This document shows, piece by piece, positions 1 to 6,204 of a stretch of DNA of 10,127 nucleotides; position 1 is the first letter of the stretch, and each line of letters starts with the position of its first letter. The notes below the pieces were generated by a model. That model was not told where the DNA came from and ran no database searches. It was given only the letters and a program-made list of their open reading frames with translations. The stretch covers positions 1 through 10,127 of the forward strand of contig URZG01000060.1 in NCBI GenBank assembly GCA_900552325.1. The letters run 5' to 3'. A program made the position numbers and the translations under genes. Source of the stretch: an uncultured Porphyromonadaceae bacterium. Its GTDB lineage: Bacteria; Bacteroidota; Bacteroidia; Bacteroidales; Muribaculaceae.

Positions 1-1431
1 GATGGGTGCCGATGCCTGGTTGCCGTAGGTGGCGCGCAGATGCACGTCGCCGGTGGTCGGAAGGCCTTTGGCTACCACATTGTACTGGGCGGCGGAGCGG
101 CTTACCGGGGTGATTTCGGCCTCGATATTCTCCCATGAGCCGCGTGCGTTGCGGGTCTGGATTTTCACTCCGGAGGGATCGTTGCCGTTGAAGGTCAGAA
201 CGCAGGTGGCCCGGTCATCACCCTCGAATACAGTTCCGGCGTTGGAGAGGCTCATCTCCAGCTTCTGCACGGCGAAAGTCACGGTGAGGGGTTCTGACTC
301 CTTGCCGTAGTTGTCGCGGGCGGTGAAGGTGATGGTTGTGGTGTTGTCGGCGCCGTCGATATACTCGATGTGCGAAGCGACTTCGGTGATATCCACAACG
401 GCCATCTTCTCGGGATTGCGGGCCAGACCCACGGAGCTGAGGCCGAGAGCTTTGAGCCGGGCGGCAAGGGCGGCGTCGCCTGCGGCGAGGTCAGCCTCGG
501 CCGGCCATCCCTGCTCCTGAAGCGATGTGGAGGTGGTGGTCATGGCCACGGAGGAGATGCCGCCGTGGGCGATGAGGGTGATTTTCTTCTCGCCGGTGGG
601 TACGTTGCCGGCGATGAAGCTGATTTCATCGCCTGAGGTGAAGCCCTTGGGGGTGAGGGTGGGGGCAGGAGCGTTGATAAGCTCGTCGGAGAGGTCGATG
701 ATTACATCCTCGGTGGCGAGCATCTCGTCGTACTTGAGCACGAGCTGTCCCTCGCCGGCCTGGGCGTTGACATCTACTGTCAGACGGTAGTGATGGCAGG
801 GCTCGGCCGTGAAGGTCTTGGGGGTAAGGGTGGCTTTGGCACCGGTGAACTTGGTCACATCCAGCTGCAGGGTCACCGCGCCGGGAGTAACGTAGCAGGG
901 CTCCTCGCGGTCGTAGGCGAGGTTCGCATTGCCGGCGATAAGTGAGGGTGTGTACTCCTGGAAGAATTTCTTGAAATTGTCAGTGAAACTTACCGAAACC
1001 ATGGCGTTGGCCAGGGTGGCGGTGATGGAGACGGGAGTTGTCTCGGAATCCTTGACGGTGAGGGTGGTGGAACCGTGATAATACGGTTTGTCATACCCCT
1101 GGTCGTCGGGCGAGCCATAGGAGGCTTCCATTGTGTAGGCTCCGACGGGGAAATCCTCGTCAACGGGGAACAGGTCGGGTGAATCCCAGTGGCGGCTTAC
1201 GCGGCCGTCTTCGGAATTGAGGTCGATGGCCAGTTGCGATGCTGTCACAGCCATCGCCTGGCGGCTCGGAGACTTGGAGACACCTGCCGACGTTATGACT
1301 TCGGCGTCGAGGTCAAAGCTGGCATAGATGCGGCCGTTCTGCGAGCTGTTGGGGTTGTAAGAGTCAGAACAGCCGGCGATTATCATCCCGGCGGCCACGA
1401 CTGTCAGCCCCGATAGCATTTTTTTCTTCAT
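1..1431 (-). CDS. DUF4493-type lipoprotein, 3' end outside window
   Basis: This reading frame is open from ATG at 1431 to the window edge: 477 codons, no stop. The first 21 residues are a lipoprotein signal: MKKK, a hydrophobic stretch, then a lipobox IAGC with Cys21 as the likely lipidated residue, followed by Ser-Asp-Ser. Residues about 36-237 resemble DUF4493, a Bacteroidetes domain of unknown function. The matching parts are a 'GAYTMEASYG' segment near 97, 'DKPYYHG' near 114, 'ATLANAMVSVSFTDNFKKFF' near 138-157, and a closing 'HHYRLTVDV'. The remaining roughly 240 residues are beta-rich and look like tandem Ig-like modules, for example 'TTTITFTARDNYGKESEPL'. The protein is presumably on the cell surface or in the periplasm. 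The second Met (residue 5) is an alternative start, but the first keeps the normal positively charged N-region. The family assignment is from memory of its pattern, and no substrate can be named. Confidence 0.8.
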   Translation of the reverse strand, partial: MKKKMLSGLTVVAAGMIIAGCSDSYNPNSSQNGRIYASFDLDAEVITSAGVSKSPSRQAMAVTASQLAIDLNSEDGRVSRHWDSPDLFPVDEDFPVGAYTMEASYGSPDDQGYDKPYYHGSTTLTVKDSETTPVSITATLANAMVSVSFTDNFKKFFQEYTPSLIAGNANLAYDREEPCYVTPGAVTLQLDVTKFTGAKATLTPKTFTAEPCHHYRLTVDVNAQAGEGQLVLKYDEMLATEDVIIDLSDELINAPAPTLTPKGFTSGDEISFIAGNVPTGEKKITLIAHGGISSVAMTTTSTSLQEQGWPAEADLAAGDAALAARLKALGLSSVGLARNPEKMAVVDITEVASHIEYIDGADNTTTITFTARDNYGKESEPLTVTFAVQKLEMSLSNAGTVFEGDDRATCVLTFNGNDPSGVKIQTRNARGSWENIEAEITPVSRSAAQYNVVAKGLPTTGDVHLRATYGNQASAPI

Positions 1432-1502
1432 AAAGAATATTGTTACTATAATTTGCTTTCAGTACTGGTGTTTGAAATATCAAATATCTGTAGTTCTTTC
1501 GG

Positions 1503-1521
1503 TATATTTGGCGCAAATATA
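1503..1521. repeat. Inverted repeat of two facing -7-like boxes
   Basis: TATATTTG and CAAATATA form perfect 8-bp arms around a 3-bp GCG centre. Each arm is a full TAnnTTTG box on its own strand. It may be two overlapping promoters facing each other or a dyad operator. The plus-strand copy lies about 290 bp upstream of the ROK kinase and has no obvious -33 element at normal spacing. Confidence 0.5.
1514..1521 (-). promoter_or_regulatory. Candidate -7 box for the DUF4493 lipoprotein gene
   Basis: Read on the minus strand this is TATATTTG, an exact match to the Bacteroidetes -7 consensus TAnnTTTG. It would give a 5' leader of roughly 75-80 nt before the ATG at 1431. No convincing -33 TTTG is seen at the usual 17-23 nt spacing, so the call rests on the -7 box, its position and its extended similarity to boxes at 5270 and 7978. 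Confidence 0.5.
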
Positions 1522-1715
1522 CAAAAAAAAATGTGAATTTGCGGGTATGGTATCCTTAATTTTTTTTGGCGTCAGGGTGAAATTTGCAGATAATCGGGCG
1601 AATTATCCAGCGGAATGGATATTTCGGGCAATGACCCGGGCTGGCGGAAATGTGTTTGACGGCATATATACATCAAATTTAAAACTATTTAATAGGAATG
1701 AACGGGAAATTTTTA

Positions 1716-1723
1716 TACCTTTG
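1716..1723 (+). promoter_or_regulatory. Candidate -7 box for the ROK kinase
   Basis: TACCTTTG fits TAnnTTTG exactly. Transcription would start near 1729, leaving a leader of about 70 nt. The -33 element is weak: the best candidate, TTTA at 1688-1691, sits 24 nt upstream, slightly too far. Confidence 0.6.
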
Positions 1724-1755
1724 CCCCTAATTTAACAATACCCTATTTTTTTACT

Positions 1756-1775
1756 CAGGTTTTCCAATCAACCTG
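1756..1775 (+). repeat. Short inverted repeat in the ROK leader
   Basis: CAGGTT and AACCTG are perfect 6-bp arms around an 8-nt loop, 24 nt before the ATG at 1800. It could be a leader hairpin or an operator half-site pair. It is short enough to be chance, and no regulator is known for it. Confidence 0.3.
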
Positions 1776-1799
1776 CCTTAAAAATACCAATCTGAAAAT

Positions 1800-2837
1800 A
1801 TGAGCAAACCGTATGTAGTAGGTATCGACATAGGTGGTACCAACACCGTTTTCGGTATCGTTGACGCCCGTGGCGTTGTTATCGCAAGTTCCTCCATCAA
1901 GACCAAGAAGCACACCCGGCTCGAGGATTATATCGACGAGCTGCATCAGGAACTTACAAAACTCCTCGAGGCTAACGATGCTTTGGGGAAAGTTCACGGC
2001 ATAGGCATCGGCGCACCTAACGCCAACTATTATTCGGGCATGATAGAGTCAGGTGTAAACCTTCCCTGGCCCACACCCATACCCCTGGCAAAACTCGTGA
2101 GCGACAAGTTCGGCGTGCCGGTATCCATCACCAACGACGCTAATGCCGCCGCTATCGGCGAGATGACCTACGGCGCGGCACGGGGCCTCAAGGATTTCAT
2201 AATGATAACCCTCGGTACCGGTGTCGGTTCGGGTATCGTTATCAACGGTCAGCTCGTTTACGGCCACGACGGTTTCGCTGGCGAGCTCGGCCACGTGATC
2301 ATGAAGCGTAACAACGGGCGCCTCTGCGGCTGCGGCAACCACGGCTGTCTGGAGACCTACTGCTCGGCTACCGGTGTGGCACGCACTGCCTGCGAGTTCC
2401 TTGACGCACGTCCCAATGAGCCTTCGGCTCTCCGCGATATGCCGATGGAAGACATTACTTCTAAGGATGTATATGATGCCGCTATCGCCGGCGACAAACT
2501 CGCAAAGGATGTTTTCGACTATACCGGCACTATTCTCGGCGCAGCCCTGGCCGACTTCACCAAATTCTCCGCTCCCGAGGCGTTCATTCTCTTCGGCGGT
2601 CTTGCCAAGAGCGGCGAACTGCTGATGAAGCCCCTCCGCGAGTCGATGGAGAAGAACCAGTTCCCCATCTGGAAGGGAAAAGTGAAGGTGGCTCTCTCGG
2701 AACTCAAGGAGGCCGATGCTGCCGTTCTCGGTGCGTCGGCACTCGGATGGGAGGCTAAATTCCAGGCTCCCACCCCCTCGGCTGTGCCGGTGGCTCCCAC
2801 CCCTGCGGTGACTCCCGCTCCCGCAGCCAACGCGTGA
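1800..2837 (+). CDS. ROK-family sugar kinase (glucokinase-like)
   Basis: The 345-residue protein phosphorylates a sugar with ATP in the cytosol; glucose is the likeliest substrate by family, but the sequence does not prove it. All ROK landmarks are present: the N-terminal phosphate loop DIGGT at 10-14; NDAN at 112-115 with catalytic Asp113; the glycine-rich LGTGVGSG at 138-145; GELGH at 161-165; and a zinc site from His165 with Cys176, Cys178 and Cys183 in CGCGNHGC. A second glycine motif, FGGLAKSGE, lies at 265-273. There is no helix-turn-helix at the N-terminus, so this is the kinase rather than the NagC/XylR-type repressor form. The catalytic fold ends near residue 321; residues 322-345 form an unusual Pro/Ala/Thr/Val tail. 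The ATG at 1800 puts the phosphate loop at the normal distance from the N-terminus. The gene appears monocistronic, with its own promoter and terminator. Confidence 0.93.
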   Translation: MSKPYVVGIDIGGTNTVFGIVDARGVVIASSSIKTKKHTRLEDYIDELHQELTKLLEANDALGKVHGIGIGAPNANYYSGMIESGVNLPWPTPIPLAKLVSDKFGVPVSITNDANAAAIGEMTYGAARGLKDFIMITLGTGVGSGIVINGQLVYGHDGFAGELGHVIMKRNNGRLCGCGNHGCLETYCSATGVARTACEFLDARPNEPSALRDMPMEDITSKDVYDAAIAGDKLAKDVFDYTGTILGAALADFTKFSAPEAFILFGGLAKSGELLMKPLRESMEKNQFPIWKGKVKVALSELKEADAAVLGASALGWEAKFQAPTPSAVPVAPTPAVTPAPAANA

Positions 2838-2855
2838 TCCAACCGGATTGATTCC

Positions 2856-2902
2856 ATAAAAATAAGGATTGTATCGGTTCGCGATACAATCCTTATTTTT
2901 AT
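2856..2902. terminator. Bidirectional Rho-independent terminator
   Basis: A perfect 21-bp stem (2856-2876 with 2882-2902) surrounds the 5-nt loop GTTCG. Its outer stem is a run of A on the left and a run of T on the right, so it can terminate in both directions. It lies between the convergent ends of the ROK kinase (2837) and the ABC permease (2916). Confidence 0.92.
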
Positions 2903-2915
2903 TCAGAGATTTCTG

Positions 2916-4229
2916 TTATTTGTAGCGGGCCCAGCGGATGAGGTCCTTGATGTTGGGCTTCTTGCCGTACATGAAGATGCCTACGCGGTAGATCTTGCCG
3001 GAGATCCAGGCCATGACCACGAAGGAGATGTAGAGGATCAGAAGGCTGGTGACGATTTCCCAGGAGGGGATGCTGAAGGGGATGCGGCAGAGCATCACCA
3101 TGGGGGAGGTGAAGGGGATCATCGACAGCCATACGGCCAAAGTGGAGTTGGGCTCCTGCGCCACGGTGAGGGAGAAGATAAGCGCGAGGATGATGGGGAT
3201 CACGGCGAATGACTGGAGCTGGGAGGCGTCCTGAATATTGTCTACGGCCGAGCCGATGGCTGCGAATATGGAGGCGTAGAAAAGGAAGCCGCCGATGAGG
3301 AAGAGGAGCAGGTAGCCGAAAAGCGAGAGTATGGCGGCGGGCGAACCGAAGTAGGAGATAGCCTGAAGCATATCTATATCCACCGAGGCCGAGGCGGCGT
3401 CCAGTGTGCCGGCGTTCATGGCGTTGACCTGGGTCATCACGGCGTCGGGAACCAGCATGGGCATTACCACCATCGACATCGCTCCGAGAAGAAGCGCCCA
3501 GATTATGATCTGCACTACGGCTACGAGTCCTACACCGAGTATCTTGCCGAGCATCAGCTGTGTAGGCTTGACCGACGATACCACCAACTCGAGCACGCGG
3601 TTGGATTTCTCCTCGATGATGGAGGTCATCACCATCTGGCCGTACATGAGCAGGAACATATACAGGATGAAAGTGGAGAAGAGACCTATGCCGAACGACA
3701 GGAACGAGGAGGTGGATTCCCCTTCACCCTCGTCGTCGACGCGGATTGTGCTGAGGTTGACGTTAGCTTCGGATTCGTCGAGGATCTGCTGGATATTGTC
3801 GATGTTGTAGCTCATCAGACGGTAGTCGCGCACTGCGTCGCCGATCTGCGAGGTGAGCAACCCTTCGAGTTCCACCGAGGCGGCGTCGTGCATGTAGAGT
3901 GTGGCCTTGGGATTGGCTGCGACGTCGGCGCCGATAACGAGCACACCGTTGTAGCGGTCGGAGCGGAGGGCAGAGTCAAGGGGCTCGGCTGTAGGGGCGA
4001 GGACAAGGTAGTCGGGCTGGTGCTCCACCAGTGTGGGAAGCACTATGCCGCTTTCGTCGATCACGGCCAGGGTGCGCTCGTCGGGAGTGGACAGGCTCAT
4101 TATCAATGCGGGAGCCACCATCAGGGCCAGCATCAGCACAGGCATGAGTATGGTGGTGACGATGAATGATTTCTTGGCTACTCGTTCCTTGAACTCGCGG
4201 CTGATGATTATGGAGATGTTGCTTTTCAC
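2916..4229 (-). CDS. ABC exporter permease, NatB/YhaP-like (ABC-2 type)
   Basis: The 437-residue integral inner-membrane protein is the permease partner of the ATPase encoded immediately upstream. Its N-terminus has the family form 'REFKERVAKKSFIVTTIL' at 11-28, leading into the first membrane segment (about 22-46). A soluble extracytoplasmic domain of roughly 130 residues follows (about 48-175). Five or six further membrane segments lie near 176-200, 229-257, 297-325, 340-358 and 392-410, with a possible one at 363-381. The cytoplasmic coupling motif 'EEKSNRVLELVVSSVKPTQL' (206-225) is characteristic of NatB-like proteins. Translation starts at GTG (4229-4227) and overlaps the ATPase stop as GTGA, which suggests translational coupling. 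The next Met, at residue 29, would delete the conserved N-terminal segment. NatAB of Bacillus exports sodium ions, but the substrate here cannot be inferred. The transcript ends at the 2856-2902 hairpin. Confidence 0.9.
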   Translation of the reverse strand: MKSNISIIISREFKERVAKKSFIVTTILMPVLMLALMVAPALIMSLSTPDERTLAVIDESGIVLPTLVEHQPDYLVLAPTAEPLDSALRSDRYNGVLVIGADVAANPKATLYMHDAASVELEGLLTSQIGDAVRDYRLMSYNIDNIQQILDESEANVNLSTIRVDDEGEGESTSSFLSFGIGLFSTFILYMFLLMYGQMVMTSIIEEKSNRVLELVVSSVKPTQLMLGKILGVGLVAVVQIIIWALLLGAMSMVVMPMLVPDAVMTQVNAMNAGTLDAASASVDIDMLQAISYFGSPAAILSLFGYLLLFLIGGFLFYASIFAAIGSAVDNIQDASQLQSFAVIPIILALIFSLTVAQEPNSTLAVWLSMIPFTSPMVMLCRIPFSIPSWEIVTSLLILYISFVVMAWISGKIYRVGIFMYGKKPNIKDLIRWARYK

Positions 4230-5200
4230 GATTCTAATACTGGGGAAAGTTCGTTGACGATGTTGTTGGCGCGGTTGTATTCGGCTACGGTGGAGAGGAA
4301 GATGTCGTTCATCGACGGTAGGGCGCGGTCGAAGGATATGAGGTCGACGGCTCCGTTGGCCAGGGAGATGATCTCGCGGCGGTCTGCGTCGGGTTTCATC
4401 TTTAGGGCGACTTTGATTGTATCATTCTCTCCGGGGGTGAAGTCGGAGCTCTCAACCCTCTCTCCGAGAGCGGAGAGGAGTTGCTGCGGAGTGCCGTGGA
4501 AGGTGAGGCGGTAGCGTCCTTCGCCCATACGGGCGCGTATGTCGGCCACGTTGCCCGAAAGGATGTTGTGCGAGCGGTTTATCAGGGTTATGTCATCGCA
4601 AAGCCGCTCCACTGAGTCCATGTTGTGGGTGGAGAATATGACGGTGGAGCCTTCCTTGCGCAGTTCGAGGATCTCGCGTTTGAGCAGTTCGGCGTTGATG
4701 GGGTCGAAGCCGGAGAATGGCTCGTCGAAGATCAGCAGCTTCGGGCGGTGGAGCACTGTGACGATGAACTGTATCTTCTGCGCCATACCTTTGGAGAGCT
4801 CCTCGACTTTCTTGTCCCACCAGTCGGAGATCTGGAATTTGTCGAACCAGCGGCGCAGTTCGCGGTTGGCTTCGGCTGTCTTCATCCCTTTGAGGCGCGC
4901 GAAGAACAGTGCCTGCTCTCCCACGCGCATCTTCTTGTAAAGGCCGCGTTCTTCGGGGAGGTAACCGATTTGAGTCACATCCTCTTCGCGGAGCTGGTGC
5001 CCCTGAAAGAGTACACGGCCTGAATCGGGGGCGGTGATATGGTTGATGATACGGATAAGGGTGGTCTTGCCGGCCCCGTTGGGGCCGAGGAGTCCGTAGA
5101 TTTTCCCCTCGGGGATTGTGAGCGATACATCGTCGAGCGCCGTATGACCGGTAAAGCGCTTAGTGACGTGCTCTATTTCAAGAATATTGTTCATAAGCAT
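4226..5200 (-). CDS. ABC exporter ATP-binding protein, NatA-like
   Basis: The 324-residue cytoplasmic ATPase powers the adjacent ABC-2 permease. Walker A is GPNGAGKTT at 39-47 and the signature is LSKGM at 135-139. Walker B is LLIFDEP at 155-161 with catalytic Glu160, followed by the D-loop SGFDP and the switch His192. The usual Q-loop Gln is replaced by Glu in 'IGYLPEERGLY' (78-88), which is normal for the NatA/YhaQ subfamily and not a defect. Residues about 225-305 form the C-terminal DUF4162-type accessory domain, ending with 'LPSMNDIFLSTV'. The ATG at 5200 is used here; a second ATG two codons later (5194) is equally possible and changes little. The last bases overlap the permease GTG start by 4 nt, so the two genes form an operon. 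Confidence 0.93.
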   Translation of the reverse strand: MLMNNILEIEHVTKRFTGHTALDDVSLTIPEGKIYGLLGPNGAGKTTLIRIINHITAPDSGRVLFQGHQLREEDVTQIGYLPEERGLYKKMRVGEQALFFARLKGMKTAEANRELRRWFDKFQISDWWDKKVEELSKGMAQKIQFIVTVLHRPKLLIFDEPFSGFDPINAELLKREILELRKEGSTVIFSTHNMDSVERLCDDITLINRSHNILSGNVADIRARMGEGRYRLTFHGTPQQLLSALGERVESSDFTPGENDTIKVALKMKPDADRREIISLANGAVDLISFDRALPSMNDIFLSTVAEYNRANNIVNELSPVLES

Positions 5201-5269
5201 AGTTGGTTGATAGTCTTTGTAGTTGGATTGGTATGGCGCCGCGGGCGCTTATTTTTGTCTTATTTGACG

Positions 5270-5277
5270 CAAAAATA
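5270..5277 (-). promoter_or_regulatory. Candidate -7 box for the ABC exporter operon
   Basis: On the minus strand this reads TATTTTTG, an exact TAnnTTTG match, giving a leader of about 65 nt to the ATG at 5200. No clean -33 TTTG is present at 17-23 nt. The 13-mer containing the box is repeated exactly at 7973-7985. Confidence 0.5.
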
Positions 5278-5298
5278 GTTAAATAGTTGCGATGCCGC

Positions 5299-5328
5299 TT
5301 GAAAATTTATAAAAATGGCCTAAATTTG
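5299..5328 (+). promoter_or_regulatory. Promoter of the NlpC/P60 lipoprotein operon
   Basis: TTG at 5299-5301 and TAAATTTG at 5321-5328 are separated by 19 nt, matching the Bacteroidetes -33/-7 arrangement. The predicted start is close to 5334, leaving a very short leader before the ATG at 5352. Confidence 0.7.
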
Positions 5329-5351
5329 TAGGTCTGAAACTGTTTACCGTT

Positions 5352-6191
5352 ATGCATTTACGCAAGATGTTGCTTTTTGTTGTGGCTCTCACGGCACTTC
5401 TGGTGCTGTCGGGCACGCTGGCCGGATGTTCGTCCGCCCAGCCATCCACGGCACACTACCGCGGAGATTCGGTGTATGGCGATGACGGTAAACAGAAAAA
5501 GAATAAGAAAAAAAAGAAGAAGGGCGCCAAGGATGATGGCGGCAAAGGCGGTAGCGCGCGTCCTCAACGCCCCCGTGTCGATCCCGGGCTGTTGGCACGC
5601 GCCCGCGGAATAGCCAACCCTATGGAGCGCGCCCTGGTGGAAGAGGCAGCCGGATGGATAGGCACACCTTATTTATATGGAGGCACCACGCGCGCGGGAG
5701 CTGATTGCTCGGGGCTCGTGATGGAGGTCTATCGTGAGGTGTGTGGTGTGAAGTTGCCACGTTCGTCGGCGGCGCAGAGCCGCTGGTGTGCACCGGTGGA
5801 ACCCGAAAAGATGCAGCCCGGCGACCTGGTGTTCTTTTCCGCCGACAGCGAGCAGGTCTCGCACGTGGGTATGTTTATCGGTGACGGCAGAATGATTCAT
5901 GCCTCCTCCTCGCGCGGGGTGATGGTCAGCGCCCTCGACAATCCCTACTGGCTCAGCCGTTTCTATTCAATCGGCCGCGTTACCTCGGCCGAAACCGCAT
6001 GGCAGCGCCTCAAAGGGGCCGATGGAAAATCACAGAAGAACCTTACCGCCTCTCCGGTGCCAGCTACGGAAGCCCCTGTGGCGCACATCTCATCGCGCCC
6101 TGCGGATGGAGATACCCCGGAAATTTCGCTCCTCGACCTCGTCATCTCTCAGAAAGCCGATTCCATTCTCGGCACTCAGTTCAAACAATAA
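5352..6191 (+). CDS. NlpC/P60-family lipoprotein, probable peptidoglycan endopeptidase
   Basis: The 279-residue envelope enzyme is expected to cleave peptide stems of peptidoglycan. A lipoprotein signal peptide ends in LAGC with Cys26. Next comes a charged linker, including a Lys-rich block at about 48-60 and Gly/Arg/Pro-rich sequence up to about 76. The NlpC/P60 domain occupies about 93-210, with catalytic Cys119 in 'GADCSGLV', His171 in 'SHVGMFIGDG' and a third polar residue, His183, in 'MIHASSS'; these are the standard Cys-His-His residues. The roughly 65 residues after the domain are low-complexity and then mildly amphipathic, with no recognised fold. There is no separate SH3 or LysM domain, so the target site is unclear. 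ATG 5352 is chosen because it follows a well-placed promoter; an internal ATG at 5367 is possible. The next gene begins 13 nt after the stop, so the two are probably cotranscribed. Confidence 0.92.
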   Translation: MHLRKMLLFVVALTALLVLSGTLAGCSSAQPSTAHYRGDSVYGDDGKQKKNKKKKKKGAKDDGGKGGSARPQRPRVDPGLLARARGIANPMERALVEEAAGWIGTPYLYGGTTRAGADCSGLVMEVYREVCGVKLPRSSAAQSRWCAPVEPEKMQPGDLVFFSADSEQVSHVGMFIGDGRMIHASSSRGVMVSALDNPYWLSRFYSIGRVTSAETAWQRLKGADGKSQKNLTASPVPATEAPVAHISSRPADGDTPEISLLDLVISQKADSILGTQFKQ

Positions 6192-6204
6192 CGCCCATAA
6201 TTGA

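Larger units (their letters stand above)
1432..1799. other. Divergent intergenic region
   Basis: This 368-bp A+T-rich spacer lies between the lipoprotein gene (-) and the ROK kinase (+). It holds the facing -7 boxes at 1503-1521, a TACCTTTG box at 1716-1723, a short TTTGA/TCAAA inverted repeat at 1471-1484 and a CAGGTT/AACCTG inverted repeat at 1756-1775. An 87-codon open frame (1472-1735, +) is not accepted as a gene because it spans the candidate promoters and resembles no family I know. No RNA gene was recognised. Confidence 0.7.
5201..5351. other. Divergent spacer between ABC operon and NlpC/P60 gene
   Basis: This 151-bp region holds promoters for both directions. It also has a G+C-rich GCGCC/GGCGC hairpin (5236-5248) followed by a T-rich run, and an inverted pair of -7-like boxes (TATTTTTG at 5250-5257 and CAAAAATA at 5270-5277). 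The hairpin falls in the predicted leader of the ABC operon and, read on the plus strand, looks like a small terminator. Confidence 0.55.

Noticed and set aside
29..790. Several plus-strand open frames of 69-93 codons
   Set aside because: They are antisense to the continuous lipoprotein frame (1431 to 1), which has a signal peptide and a domain match; the plus-strand frames have neither.
1472..1735. 87-codon open frame in the divergent spacer
   Set aside because: It spans the candidate promoters at 1503-1521 and 1716-1723, has no family resemblance and lies in A+T-rich spacer DNA.
2856..2902. Long hairpin considered as a mobile-element inverted repeat
   Set aside because: Its place between convergent genes, 5-nt loop and flanking A and T runs fit a bidirectional terminator; no transposase or target duplication is present.
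4948..4954. Missing Q-loop glutamine in the NatA-like ATPase, suspected inactivation
   Set aside because: Glu in 'YLPEERGLY' is the normal form in the NatA/YhaQ subfamily, and Walker A, the signature, Walker B and the H-loop are all intact.
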